From Branchiostoma floridae (Eukaryota; Chordata; Leptocardii; Amphioxiformes; Branchiostomatidae): a stretch of 64,000 nt of DNA. The stretch covers positions 13,480,180 to 13,544,179 of the forward strand of contig NC_049987.1 in NCBI RefSeq assembly GCF_000003815.2, given 5' to 3'. The position numbers and the translations under genes are program-made. The stretch's first letter is position 1; every line of letters begins with the position of its first letter. The notes beneath the pieces were generated by a model that searched no databases, was not told the origin of the DNA, and saw only the letters and a list, made by a program, of their open reading frames with translations. Below, in pieces: positions 12,401 to 23,600 of the stretch.

Positions 12401-13971
12401 ATTTGTTTATGCATCCAACAAAAGACAAGAGCCAAGATGTTTTCAAGACTTAAAGTATTCATCTTTTATTTTTGAAATTGAAAAGTCTATAATTTTTTTA
12501 CCAAACTGTTCAAATCCCCCCCCCCCCTGCAGGTCAGAAGATGGTAGCATCCTGATGATCTCATCTACGGATGGCTACTGCACCTTTGTGACCTTTGACC
12601 CTGATGAGTTGGGAACACCATCACAGCAGCAGCCAAAGGTGGCCAATCAGAAAACAGAGGAGACTCCCTCAGCCAATGAAAAGCCACTTGAAATTCAGAC
12701 ACCCAATCAGAAATCTCCAGAGCCTGTGGTTGTCAATGGCAACCAAGAGGGAACAGCCAATAAGCAGCAAGCTCCAGTGCCAATGGCTAATCCCATCCAG
12801 GTTAGGCCAGCAGGTGGTTCTAATGGGGCCAGGAGAATCGCATTTACAACCCTCAGCAGTGCTGGCACACCAAGCCAACCAGCATCAAGTGGAACCCCAA
12901 CAAGCACCCAGTCAGTGCCAGTAGCAACCAAACAGGTGGCAGAGTCAGGCTCTGGATCAACAAACCAGGCAGCACAGCCTGCATTAACCAATCAGGGAGC
13001 GGCTGCAACTTCAGCTAATCAGCTGGCCTCACCATCTTCAGCCAATCAGGGGACAGCACCAAGAAGAATAGCCTTCACCACATTGAGCTCAGGTGCAGAG
13101 AGTAAACCCAGGTAAATGTCAATTCTCAAAGTCTGCCTTGAAAGAAGTTCGTTTCAAGCAAACTTTCTTGTATTTACAAACTTGCTCTAGTTGTTATTGC
13201 ATGTGGTAGCATTGCACAATACATGAACATTATGTGTGTGACTGACATGACACATTTAAACACACCTGTATTCTTATTTTGTAATATTTTATGTACAATA
13301 GAAGATTTTTTTTTTAATTTTTAATTTTTTTAAAAACTTTATTCAATATTTGAGCATAATACACAATAGTACATACATATACATCATTGGAGCACAATGG
13401 AATAAAAAAAACATTAACATGAGGTATAACAAAACTGAAAACTGAAGATATAGTAGAAGTGTACACATAGTACCGGTAGAAGTTAAGTAACTGTATTGCT
13501 CTTATCCTGTCAACAGCTCTTCAGGTTCCCAGCCTCGTCGAGTTGCCCTGACAACACTGACAACAAGCGGCAGTGCTACCAGCCAGTCTGCAGGTGCGTG
13601 TGAGTGCGCTCATGATTTATAACTCATAACAGTACTTTGTCAATATCTGATAACTTAGGCAGGACCAGGTATACTTAAACAATACATACATCAAGTTGAA
13701 GTAGACTATGAAAATTTTATTGCCCTATGAGAGGTGTGAAGTGTATTAAGGGGTGTTGATATAAAACAAACATGCATGAAATATTTTGAACGTAAAAAGG
13801 ACCACTAGGCAATTGTGTGTAAAAGCACAGCTTTTGTCAAAGATGCACTATCTTTCTTTCATTTTGATTGCAGCTACATCCACTGCAGCTGCACCACCTG
13901 TTGCACCTGAAACACCTGGAAGTGGAAATACTGAGGTTTCTCCCATGGAGACAGAGGTTACAAAGCCTTAG
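6306..13971 (+). CDS. CHAF1B: Chromatin assembly factor 1 subunit B (CAF-1 p60), multi-exon, 5' end missing
   Basis: The spliced frame over 12 visible exons gives about 561 residues and ends at TAG 13969-13971. CAF-1 p60 is a WD40-propeller subunit of the nuclear CAF-1 complex, which deposits H3-H4 on newly replicated DNA. Diagnostic phrases are [63 protein letters not shown] with LLTPAGC-like [31 protein letters not shown] and ISSTDGYC, each strongly like vertebrate p60. All junctions are GT-AG with continuous phase. The first roughly 40 residues of the family protein and about 10-15 residues in the gap at 11040-11139 are absent. The C-terminal third is an NQ-rich linker with three RR[IV]A[FL]TTL motifs, like the ASF1-binding B-domain motifs of human p60. 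Regulation cannot be read because the promoter is not seen. Confidence 0.93.
6412..8359 (+). other. CHAF1B intron, 1.9 kb
   Basis: It contains the TACTGTAAATGC-family MITE (7050-7270). Around 6541-6562 there is also a short GAGCCTGGTAGAGGCTAC phrase related to the inverted repeat inside the element at 57715-58412. No other exon is visible. Confidence 0.7.
7050..7270. mobile_element. MITE-like element, TACTGTAAATGC family, copy 2
   Basis: Perfect 12-bp inverted ends: TACTGTAAATGC at 7050-7061 and GCATTTACAGTA at 7259-7270. Internal inverted homology includes GGTTAATGTTCGGG against the later ACCACAGCGAAAAG region. It is non-coding, and the open frames across it are incidental. Confidence 0.65.
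8360..8386 (+). CDS. CHAF1B: CHAF1B 27-nt micro-exon
   Basis: The acceptor TTCATGCAG precedes GTAACATTTTGG; the donor is GATG|GTGAGT. It carries NILASAGD, exactly the segment that in human p60 reads EILASGGD. Phases match both neighbours (1 in, 1 out). It is among the shortest exons in the gene. Confidence 0.9.
8731..8750 (+). repeat. (AAT)n microsatellite
   Basis: An interrupted run of AAT triplets in a CHAF1B intron. Confidence 0.7.
8881..8995 (+). CDS. CHAF1B: CHAF1B exon
   Basis: The acceptor CTTCCCAG is followed by AATCTGTAATT; the donor is CTGAG|GTTCAC. It encodes [18 protein letters not shown], an acidic stretch ([11 protein letters not shown]) and WTCYKMLR. This is the end of one WD blade and the acidic insertion before the next, as in human p60. 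Confidence 0.92.
9507..9610 (+). CDS. CHAF1B: CHAF1B exon
   Basis: The acceptor TTTCTGCAG is followed by AGGTCACC; the donor is CGGG|GTAAGT. It encodes [15 protein letters not shown] and then [17 protein letters not shown], a complete WD blade with the GH...W-type signature. Confidence 0.94.
9861..9957 (+). CDS. CHAF1B: CHAF1B exon
   Basis: The acceptor GGTCCTAG is followed by GCGAAAAG; the donor is GACAG|GTAAGT. It encodes [20 protein letters not shown] and QFVATLSTD, matching the human blade that reads EHKSYVQGVTWDP. Confidence 0.94.
10174..10261 (+). CDS. CHAF1B: CHAF1B exon
   Basis: The acceptor CTTTTAG is followed by GATTTGTCG; the donor is GGCACA|GTAAGT. It encodes [20 protein letters not shown] and TNIPQPDGT. 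It ends in phase 0 just before an 0.8-kb intron that contains a MITE and then the assembly gap. Confidence 0.92.
10455..10662. mobile_element. 208-bp TA-flanked MITE in a CHAF1B intron
   Basis: The left end GTTCACCTTTATCCGC pairs with the right end GCAAATAAAGGTCAAC, and the homology continues inward (GTAACCTATATCC against GGATATAGGTTAC). TA dinucleotides flank it at 10453-10454 and 10663-10664, the target duplication expected of Tc1/mariner-type elements. It is non-coding. Confidence 0.75.
11040..11139. other. Assembly gap (100 N)
   Basis: Exactly 100 undetermined bases, a conventional placeholder, so the true length may differ. The gap hides the 5' end of a CHAF1B exon and its acceptor. Confidence 0.98.
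11140..11281 (+). CDS. CHAF1B: CHAF1B exon, 5' end in the assembly gap
   Basis: The frame is open from the first base after the gap. It encodes [26 protein letters not shown] and NSSYIFTR, like human HDDSMKSFFRRLSFTPDG. The donor is TCAAA|GTCAGC, leaving phase 2. Judged from the human protein, around 10-15 residues between the previous exon and this one should lie in the gap. Confidence 0.9.
11282..11774 (+). other. CHAF1B intron, 0.5 kb
   Basis: No repeat or additional exon is seen in it. Confidence 0.7.
11775..11872 (+). CDS. CHAF1B: CHAF1B exon
   Basis: The acceptor CCTCCTCAG is followed by GCCTGTTGCC; the donor is ATCAG|GTTCGT. It encodes [20 protein letters not shown] and [12 protein letters not shown], matching human [20 protein letters not shown]. 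Confidence 0.94.
12132..12285 (+). CDS. CHAF1B: CHAF1B exon
   Basis: The acceptor GTGTCGTAG is followed by ATGGCGAG; the donor is GCTTG|GTGAGT. It encodes [20 protein letters not shown] and [14 protein letters not shown], the sixth or seventh blade and the most strongly conserved part of the family. Confidence 0.95.
12533..13111 (+). CDS. CHAF1B: CHAF1B long exon: last WD blade plus NQ-rich tail
   Basis: The acceptor is preceded by a pure run of 12 C followed by TGCAG, an unusual polypyrimidine tract; the donor is CCCAG|GTAAAT. The exon begins with the final blade ([16 protein letters not shown], then FDPDELG). It continues into a disordered tail rich in Asn, Gln, Ala, Pro and Ser in which A/T-N-Q triplets recur about every 10 residues. 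Two copies of [10 protein letters not shown] lie at 12831-12854 and 13062-13085. Vertebrate p60 also has a Pro/Ser/Thr-rich tail here, but in my recall not this NQ periodicity. Confidence 0.93.
13517..13593 (+). CDS. CHAF1B: CHAF1B exon with third RRVALTTL motif
   Basis: The acceptor TGTCAACAG is followed by CTCTTCAGG; the donor is GCAG|GTGCGT. It encodes [18 protein letters not shown]. The motif at 13536-13559 is the third copy of the RR[IV]A[FL]TTL pattern. Confidence 0.9.
13874..13971 (+). CDS. CHAF1B: CHAF1B terminal coding exon
   Basis: The acceptor TTGATTGCAG is followed by CTACATCC, and the frame ends at TAG. It encodes a short Ala/Pro/Thr-rich end, [15 protein letters not shown], then MEVT-like acidic residues (PMETEVTKP). 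The phase fits the preceding exon. Confidence 0.88.
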
Positions 13972-16900
13972 TGATACAAAAGAAGACCGCTATATTGATC
14001 ACTTTTGTTTTTGTCATATTTAACATAACAATAATCATTGACATTTTATAATTGTTGATAGTATACAAAATCATTGTAACTGCAGAAAATGTAAAGAAAT
14101 TTGTTTTTAACAATTGGAGCCATTATAAAGCAGAGAAAGTTTACAACAGAAGCTTAAGGACAGTACTCTTGGATTGAAACACGGTACGATATTTTGTATA
14201 ATCTTTTGTATGGACTACATTTACTAATTAAAACTTTCCATGTACTAATTTACTGTAGAACTGAGAGCAATTTGTTAGTGTATGATTTTCCCATGTACAT
14301 AGGAGTGTGCTAGTGTAGATTTGTGATGGAAATTTGAAGTAAACCATGGCCTTATCAATATGGTGTCTTTTGTTGTTGTTGTTATAGCTTATTTGACAGG
14401 TTGGCAGGCTTGGAGGTTGATTTTATGCTGTCTTTATCTTCTAGTTGTTTTGATTATTTTGATGAAAGAAAATTCCTTTACTTTCCTTGAATCTTGCTGC
14501 AATGTGAATAGCCTTGTTTTCTTTTCCACTCTTGAATTGCATACTCAATACATTTTTTGCATGAGTCAGTTAAACCAGATTGTGAAGTGAGTGAAGTGAA
14601 CTCGTGTTGAAAATCGTCTACTCTCCAACAAACATCAGGTTTGAAGTTTGCTAACACTGTCAGAGAGGAAATTATATGTAACCTTTTTTGTTATAGATTA
14701 AAAGTTGCAGAACCAATAGCTAAGGCTGCCATATTTGATTTTCACATTTTGCCATCACAAGCCCTCTATATTGCTTTGCAAAGCCTTCTATAGCTTGTAA
14801 AATCAGTAAGCCATTCTCCGCAGAACCTATAATGCCCCATGATACGTCAATGAAGTTATCCATGTTATGAGATGCACAATACAAGTGTTACTCAACCAAC
14901 TGGATAGATTGTGTAATCGGTCAGATGTGTAAGGTACATGTAGCATCTACTACCTTTATTAGGTAACTGCCCCATGGATCATTGCCCTTTCCTATTACTC
15001 AACTTTGACATACAATGTATATGCTTTTTCATAAACTTTATCAAAACGTGATACCCTTGGGAAATTAGAGTGTGCAAAGCAACTGTAAAGCATTCTGGTT
15101 GGTTTGATTTCTTGCATTCACTGGCACCACCTTCATCGCTCTCTGCTGTGATGCTGGAAACTTTTAAATTCAGTTGTTGCAGTGTTTGAAGTTTTCCAAT
15201 AGTTTAGAGGGCTACAGTGTGGAACTAAGCCTTTGTAGCCAAGGCCGAATATTAAAGCTTAACTCTAGGGAAATGTTTATGAATTAGAGAGCTCTGTGGA
15301 TACTGTAGAATCAATGGGTCTTGAATTGCAGTGGACCTGTAAAATTGGTCCAGTCCGATTGAACTGACAAGAACAGTACAGGAGCTCATAGATCAGAGCT
15401 TACAGCTTTTTCTCTCGCTCAGTGAGGTTCCTTTACTGCAGAAATTGCCTTGTTTAGTGAAGCACTCCTGCAGCAAAGTGTATTAGAGTTCTGCGCAGTC
15501 ATGTCTTCACTTGGGTGATTGTGTTATATCTCGTTTCACAACATTTCTTTCTATCAAACAGCTCATTTATTTCACGGCATTTCTTCTCGTTCTGCTGTTT
15601 ATGTTTGAGCTGTACTTCTCAAGGCTCTCTACTGCAAATGTGTGTTCAGTGATTCTATGAGCTAAAACTTATTTATTCTCATCCTCCATTTTGGCAATGA
15701 CTCAGGGGCGGAGACATTTTCTTTAGTATTGAAACTTCATTTAAGACTTCATCTATTCAATGATATTGAAAATTCCTTCTAGAAGTAAAGACAACAAGAC
15801 ACTGAGTGGGCTTCTTTTCTTCAGAGCAAGACGGCACTTCCCTGTTATTCTTCAATCCTCAGATAAACATTTACATCTTATATTAGTAATAACTTTGTAC
15901 AAAGGTCATATACAAACTCCTACCATGTCAGCCCAGTGAATACTTGCATCATATGGCTGACATCAGAATATGATACTTGCATGATAATGGATATAAGAAT
16001 ATACATTTAGGTCGAAACCAGGTACAAAAGTGGCAAGGTAAAGAAAGGAATATAGATGGATGTTATACACTTTGAATGGAATGCTATTTTCTGCAGTTGA
16101 TTGGACTATATACTTTATAGCTTTACCTGGATAAACTGCATATCAATGAAGTCTTTGTGCTAGAAGCCACAGGAAGTAGGCCAATATAATGAAAAATTGT
16201 AACAATGGTCCTCCAATGATATCAACAATGGCACAGTTCAATGTACAAATCTTCATATTATTGTAACAGACTTGATATGCACTGTGATATAGTTTGCAGA
16301 AGTTAAGGGAAATGGTTTAATTAGACATGTATTTCTGGCCATCACTGGTGACCTTTTTTTGTTCGAAAATTACATTTTTCAGCATACTCTTCTATATCAC
16401 TTTGCTTACTTTGGTTTCATAGAACCTTTCCATTGCAGCATATACATTACAATTAAAGCATCAACAGCCTGCTGACAAGGATGTAACAACATTTGACACC
16501 AAACATTGGACAAGAACCTCTGTCGCAACTTTACATCGAGTCATTATGATTTCCATACTTTTTAAGAGCCTCATCTACCAGATTTAATTTTTTTACAAGA
16601 ACACCGGATTTAGTTCTGCCGTTGAGGTTCTATGTATTACATTCCAAGTAAAATTCTAGATCTGTACATAAAAATACACTTGCATCGTAACCCAGATTTT
16701 GCTTGACCAACTTGCGAGCAGTGCAGATATTTGCTTACATACTGTGGACAAGAAGTCACGCAAACTGCCATCACCACAAGCAGGCTCACAGACACCTTCG
16801 ATAGATAGTTACGGCTTGGGTCTTTGCGGTGGTTTGCATTACAATTGTCATAAACACGTCAAACACCACTCATCTTTTTGACGATGATGACGTACATGTG

Positions 16901-17460
16901 CTGCAGATGAGTTCAGCATAGACACCAAACAAGTCAACAACATAGTACAGAGCTAAAACTGACTTAACACAGAATCGCAACTATCCTTCTACAGTCTTCT
17001 TCAGAACAAACTGACCAATGACCTATGTCACGTGACCTTACGCACACATGATGTCAGTAATTTGTGTCAGGAAGTTTATACTACCCGCCGATGGTGCCCT
17101 GATGATTGGTCATGAAATTTGAAAACGACTTTAGTAGGACAGTTGAAAATCCGATATTCTTACTTGTGTTGGGACAAAGTTTAGTTTTGAACTATGTTCG
17201 TGCACAGGTTGACTTTCAGTCTAACTAGTAACAACACTGCTTTTCAGACAAACTGTAGTCTTCTTCCTCTATCGTGACCTGCCCATGGACCCCATAGTCT
17301 TGTTGGGGCCGTATCTGACCTATGGTATAGAGTCGTAGAAACTGTCCGACCTACATGAGAGGTATGTCATGATATGTGGTCATACGGCTTCGTGAATTAA
17401 GGGTTACTGGGTTGTTAGTAACCACAGCGGGGACTATATCAATTATAGATATCGATGGCC
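13972..17460. other. Convergent intergenic region with both 3' UTRs
   Basis: CHAF1B ends on the left and the class C receptor ends on the right, tail to tail. The sequence is AT-rich and has no exon that I can support. The open frame at 14360-14590 is hydrophobic because it is T-rich, not because it is a protein. The boundary between the two UTRs cannot be set by eye. Confidence 0.6.
14227..14232 (+). terminator. Candidate CHAF1B poly(A) signal ATTAAA
   Basis: ATTAAA lies about 255 bases after the stop codon, the first standard variant seen downstream. Another ATTAAA occurs at 14697-14702. No transcript evidence separates them. Confidence 0.3.
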
Positions 17461-17606
17461 TTAGACTTGCGTCCCCTCCATTTCTTTGATGACCACCCGT
17501 GACTTCACGTAGCTGGGGTCTGGTGAGTCATCCGTGGTGCACGTGCCGTTCACGATGATAGTGGCGTCGTTGTCGGTTCCTTCTACGTCGTCCAAATCTA
17601 TTGTTC
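17461..17606 (-). CDS. Class C receptor exon 10 (terminal)
   Basis: The acceptor TTTTCACAG (minus) is followed by GAACAATAG; the stop TAA is at 17463-17461. It encodes 47 residues of acidic tail, including DLDDVEGTDNDATIIVNG and KEMEGTQV-end. Threonine and aspartate are abundant. The final T-Q-V fits a class I PDZ ligand. Confidence 0.88.
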
Positions 17607-20600
17607 CTGTGAAAATGTTTGAAAAATGTGATAAGTAGATGTGCAATACAAAGAAGCTATCCAAACATTATTGAATGCAATGGGATAAACACTACAAAGC
17701 AGTTTATTTGGCTATACTCAATTAGAATTGAATGAAGAGCTCACTGAACTGAGCGTTTCTAGGATGCGCCTGGCAATTGTGAAGAGTCCAATCCAGTAGA
17801 ATCTCTCTAGTAGCAACCCATGTCAATTACATTTTGTGCCGTTACCAGACTTTGTACTTAAAGTTTGCCATCGCGTAGAGGCCAGGCATTAGGACGTACC
17901 GTTGACAACTTTTTTGATGTCGTTTTCTGTGCCGTTGGCCATGGCGTCGCTCTTTTGGACTTGGCCGTCTTGGGCGTGTTCCATGGCCGCCGAGAAGCTA
18001 GCAGCCTGAGGCCGGGTAACTGCCGGTGAGAAGTTGACTCCGGTGATGGAACCAGGACGCTCTGGAACCGTACCCTCCGGTGTTGTCACCGTAGGGTTTC
18101 TCATGGACGTACCCTGGACGTTCATGTCACTCTGGTTCACGAAGTACACCCCGTAGAGCTTTGGCGAGAAGTAGCAGATGAGGGTGGTGAAGGCGTTCAG
18201 GATCATGGCCATGCAGGAGTAGACTGTTCGGTAGCGGGCGGACTTGGCGGTGAAGAACGTCGCGACGAACGCCAGCCAGATCACCAGGGTGGTGTAGACC
18301 TGGACAGGGAGGGAATCGATCCATAGAAATGTCAATTTACTGATTAATCCTTTCCATCAGTATAAACCTTGTACCATACTTGTGCAGTTATGTAATAGAC
18401 TTGTGGACATATGATGGCCGGAAATAATCCAATGAGCACATAAGAAGATGAGATCTAGATACATGTATAAAGCCATTTCGCCCTTCCGTTTATGAAATAC
18501 TGAAAGAAAGTTGACTTGCCGTTTGAAAGCAAAAAGCGTTTACCAGAAAGCAAATCTGGATTCATCCAGGCACATGATTGATCCTGATCGGATCCACTGA
18601 ATGGAATCCACCGTTCAAATCAGACCTAGCGATTCGGGAGCAATCCCGTGTCTGGGTGATCGTGGATCCATATTTGCTTTCTCGTATGAATGGTGTAAAA
18701 GTGTCCCTTATTACTAAAGTCAAACGGCACACCAGATTGACAAAGCCTGGTGTGAAATGGTTCTTCGTCTTTTTTTTTTTTAATTTGATTTTCGACAGAC
18801 AAGGGCAACGTGTCACTGCATTCAAGTTTACTAAACTTAACAGTGCCACATACAAAGTACAGACAGAAGGTAAAGGTAGTATTTTACGTACCTGGAAGCT
18901 GATGAAGCGGGACTCGTTGTAGTTGTCTGGCAGGTTTCTGGTGATGATAGCGTAGTACGTGCACACCAGCACCAGTAGCACGTTGTAGACCAGGGTGGCC
19001 ACCAGTTCGTACACGTGCTGTTCACATTGCAGTTCCACAAGCTTCTCTGTAAGTACCGGCATGTCCTTCTTCACTGACGTCGGCGACACCAGGATGAACC
19101 CCATGCACGTTAGTATGACCTGCAGAAAACGTGTTAATAAAGTTAGAGGTCAGTTCTGGTCTTCTGTAGCTCGTAGAATCAACACGTAGTGATTTTTTGT
19201 TAGTGACAGGGTAGGGTTCATATCAAATGTGAGCTGATTATTGTACTAGCTTCCGTGTGATTAAACTCGCTCTGAAGCCAAACGTGTTAATAAAGTTAGA
19301 AGTCAGTTCTGGTCTTCTGTAGCTCGTAGAATCAACACGTATTAGTGATTTGTGGTAACTGACTATTCTCCAAGCAGAGGTTGGGTTGCGGAGATAGAAG
19401 TGGTGGGGATTTAATTTGTACCGGCTAGGGGGTTGGGAGCTAGTCGGTAAAAGTCCCGACCACTACTAATAGTTACTGACGGCGTAGGGTTCATACAAAT
19501 GGTGAGTTGAGCATTGTACGAGCTTTCATATGGGTAAACTACTTTCTAATAGCCACGGCACCTAAGAATGACATAACGTTGTAATGATGTAACATTGAGG
19601 ATAGCCCCCGTAAGGAAACCCCCCGAGGAATGATCTATAAGGGCTTTTCTCATGGTGGTCTAGAGAAATTTCGTGGGCATGCTTGACCTTGTGCCTATAA
19701 AATCTGGTCTGTGTAGACCCTGGCCACAGTTATATCCTTTTGAGTTACTGCAAGAATTGGCTCATGCCATGTATACACAACAAATGATGGATGGTTGAGA
19801 TTAGCCTATGATTAAGGCCGCAGTGTACCGATGACATGTACGACCTTCAACGCCCAGGTTAAGTCCATCCAATAAGGTTACAGATATGTCCGTATACTGA
19901 CCTGAACGACCATGAGCACACAGGCGATGACGACCTGTGCCTGGCTGCTGATGAACTTCGGTCTCTTCACGGATCTTCTTCCACTCCGGAAGATACGGTA
20001 CACCTGAAACATGGAAACAGGTATGGTTTTGAGATGTGGGTTGCGTGTTGCTGATACCATCAGCATCATTAAGACGAACAGCAAACTAAGGAAATGGACC
20101 AAATACATGGACTATGGAGTGATTACTCAAGAAGGGGGTCACCCGAGGTGATGGAGCAAGTCTATCTACGCGGAATGAGCGAAGTAATCGCAACCCAACT
20201 GAAGATGGGAGTTCTCACACCTATTTGACTTAAGACATTTTTGGACATGCTAGAGGGAGGAAGACCTCAGTGGCTTTTAAGGTCACCCCGCTAACGTAAA
20301 TAGAAGAAGAAGCTGCTCTGTACGATCATCGTTTTTAATGCTGATTCGCAACCTTAGTAACTACTAAGGTCAATGTCCAACTTTTCATATTCGAACAGTT
20401 CTCAGCTTCAAGATCTGAGTGTCTTTGTACCAGAAATCATTTAGTAATAAAATAGATTTTATAAACAAATGTAACAAGATGTATTCACACTCATACCCTC
20501 TGACGTGTTTAAAGTACTACTAGGTGTCAGAAAGTTTGCAATATTCTAAATATATAGCCGCAATTTACGTTTTCCCAATGGAATATCAAATTTGCGACAT

Positions 20601-23600
20601 TGTCATCACCTGTGCACATTTATCCTTGACAAAACGCTCAACTTAAGCACCCGTCTCGTAATAATGATGGTATTCTGGCGCGGCAGAGTGATTTGTGAAC
20701 TTATGGGATTGTGTAGATAGCACAGTGTAACATTTAAACAGCACATAGAACGCGTTATCGCCTGCTTTCGATTATGACTTGCACTTTTGCTAGCGTCATT
20801 CGTATAATTTCTGTGTACAGAAAATGGGGATACCCATTATTTTCTGTCCCCAGGGGCCTTTTGCTCCAACCTGTGCAAACAATTTGGTGATTTATTTTTA
20901 CATTTCAACGCGCAATAGTGATGATTTACAAGAGTAATACCCATAAATTTCCATTTCAGAAGAGAGTTATAGGCTTGCATTCCACAAAGCTCGATGTTTT
21001 ATCGGAACCTCGAAAAAAGGTCTTATTTTTGGTATTGACGTTATTTATGCCTTTTCACCGTTTAATAGAGCGTTTGGGAATATAGTTTGCTACGAGCAAT
21101 GTTGACAGTACTGAACTTTATCTTTGCTCGTCTGGGAATGAAACTTGTGTTGTTATTATAGGAGGCAAACAGTAATCTGTAGCTTTGATGTAGGAATGAG
21201 AAAAATGGTCACAAAGTAAGATGGTTACATAACCAAGGTATCTCGTTGTTGCACCCGGCAAGTGGAAACCACTCATGTTTGGCGCATCTTTAGTACCCCG
21301 TGGGGTTAGACGTAAAATGGGTCAAATTGATGCTCAAAGGCCCGAGAAAGAAAGATGATTGATCTTCATAGATACTCCGACCGAGGTGTCATGGGGCCAT
21401 CAACTAAACATTATAACCCCCGCAGCGCGGACATTTGTAAACAGCACAATACAAATCTTAACAGTGCATTGTTTTACGTTTCACAGCAACCATGGTTTTT
21501 AGAGCAGAATGGTTGCATTGGGTCGAAATAAGAGTTCGACAAGAGTTTAGCCTTATTTCAAGGATTTGGAACGTTAACGTATACATTACCTTTAGCGACG
21601 TTTCGACGCCAACGAATTACATTTATAATTTACTTTGAAGTATTCTAGTTGCCAGAGTAGTGGATTAACGTTTTTGTAACAATTAAACTATCCTTCTGCA
21701 AGAGAAGGGATGAAGAGTGTGGAATCCATACACACCAATAAGACTCTAACATTGTATCTGAATTTTACCAGAATAGAGCTTAATGGGGTCTGGTAATGTA
21801 TTCAGAGTACGTCCCCGGGGTTTTGAGTGCTTTCAGTCCTTGTTCATACCTATAACAAGGTTCGACCATTTTGTCGGCAAAAGCCTATAATCAAATGAAA
21901 ATAGGAAGAGATAGATACGGTGGAATATTTGACACTAAGGTGTCTGTGATGAGCTGACATCGTAAGACCTCACCAACAAGCCTCTAATGTCTGTACATTT
22001 GGGGGTCAACAGATAATACTCTCCCATCCTAACGAGATCTTTTCTCTTCGAGTAATGGTTTGTTTGAGGTCACTTCAGTTGCTTAAATGTTTTTTTTGAT
22101 GGTGTGAAATGGGGAAACAGGATTAGAATCGAGGTTATGCCGATACATTGCATTATTCGTGACTCGTTCCCTTTCATCAAGTTATGAAAATTGAAGTAAA
22201 AACTTCTCAACCTCTGTACTTCAAGTTTAAACATTAAGACAGCAGGCATGCGCACAGTAAAACCGTACAAACATCCATGCCGACCTCAAGTTTGAATTAT
22301 ATTTCTTCAAGACAATTTCACATGGAGGTCAACCTTTCTAATAAGTTATCGTAAGCAGCTGCATTGACCCTGAAGAAGGCAACAGCGTTCGTTGACAATT
22401 TGATCCGTGTATACCTTTCTGTTAGAAGAAAGTTAAGCATTGTACTATGATTATTTCCCAACACAGATGAGCTTCCATGATAAGCAGCCTGGAAGTTTTC
22501 ATGAAAAGATTAATCATGAAAGGCAGCAGGCATTCCCATCGTAATGCCGTAAGGAACAATGTCGGTATCAGGAAAGATGGTCCTTGACTTGGTAATGCCT
22601 GCATTTGTCCAACCACTGGCGCTTGTCGTTAAAGAGATTAGGCGAACGGAAAGTGTGTCAATGAGAAGCTAATGGTTTCACAATCCCCGTAAATAGATCC
22701 TTCAAAGTGCGCTGCAAATCCTTTTAGTGGACTTCTATCAGAATCCCCACCGAAACTGTCAAGAAGAGTAATGAGGTTAGGGAAAACAGGTTTTAAGGGA
22801 TTTCTGTGGGCATATGCTGATGGCTAGGGACTTTGTTTGTTCCCACACGTCCATATGTACGTCCACTTTACTAGTATAATGGGAATCCCTAAGCAGAAGA
22901 TCAATTGTAGATCGAATAGGTTGAACAGAACATCTTTGTCCAGACACAAAATTATTCTGAACGGTCGCCATACATACGTACTAGTATTCGTTTCAGTCTT
23001 TGTAACATTTGCAAACACAGGCCATGACTATATAACTTTTCCATATTTCATGACACTCCTATACATTTCTTTGCAATTTAAGATCCAAATAGGTATAGAA
23101 GTCCAATTGGTGTTTATCGTAGACTAGACTACAGATATGTATATCGAGTGTTTGTATTTGGGCTTAATAACTTGGACTAGTTTTGAGGGGTACAGAATCA
23201 ACCAATCACTGACGTACAACCGTTTGCCTTGTCAAAGTTTTGCTTTAGTATAGGTGACCTCAGATAACCGGCGGCAAATCCCCTCCAAACAGATATCCTC
23301 CGTTAGCCATAAAGACCTTACGGGCATCTTTCCGGGGTTTAACTGGCGAAAAGGCCCATTTTGTGAGCCTGCTGAGGTTAAGAGGTGGGTAAAGGTATAA
23401 TAGAACAGGGCCGGGGGTATTTCTCAGGGCATCGTAAAGCAAGGAAATGACATTCAGGGACTCGGCGGGCAGCGATGCAGACTCCCCTGTGCGCGTTTAG
23501 CCATCTTGATGGATGGACATTCCACAGAGTGGACAAAAGTGAAACCATCAGTCATGTATTACGGCCACTCAGGTCAATACACGCCGATTCTATAGATGTA

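Noticed and set aside
12669-12991. Minus-strand and alternate-frame open frames over the CHAF1B tail
   Set aside because: Shadows of the low-complexity coding exon on the plus strand.
14360-14590. Hydrophobic open frame in the CHAF1B 3' region
   Set aside because: Caused by T-rich sequence; no domain, splice or start context.
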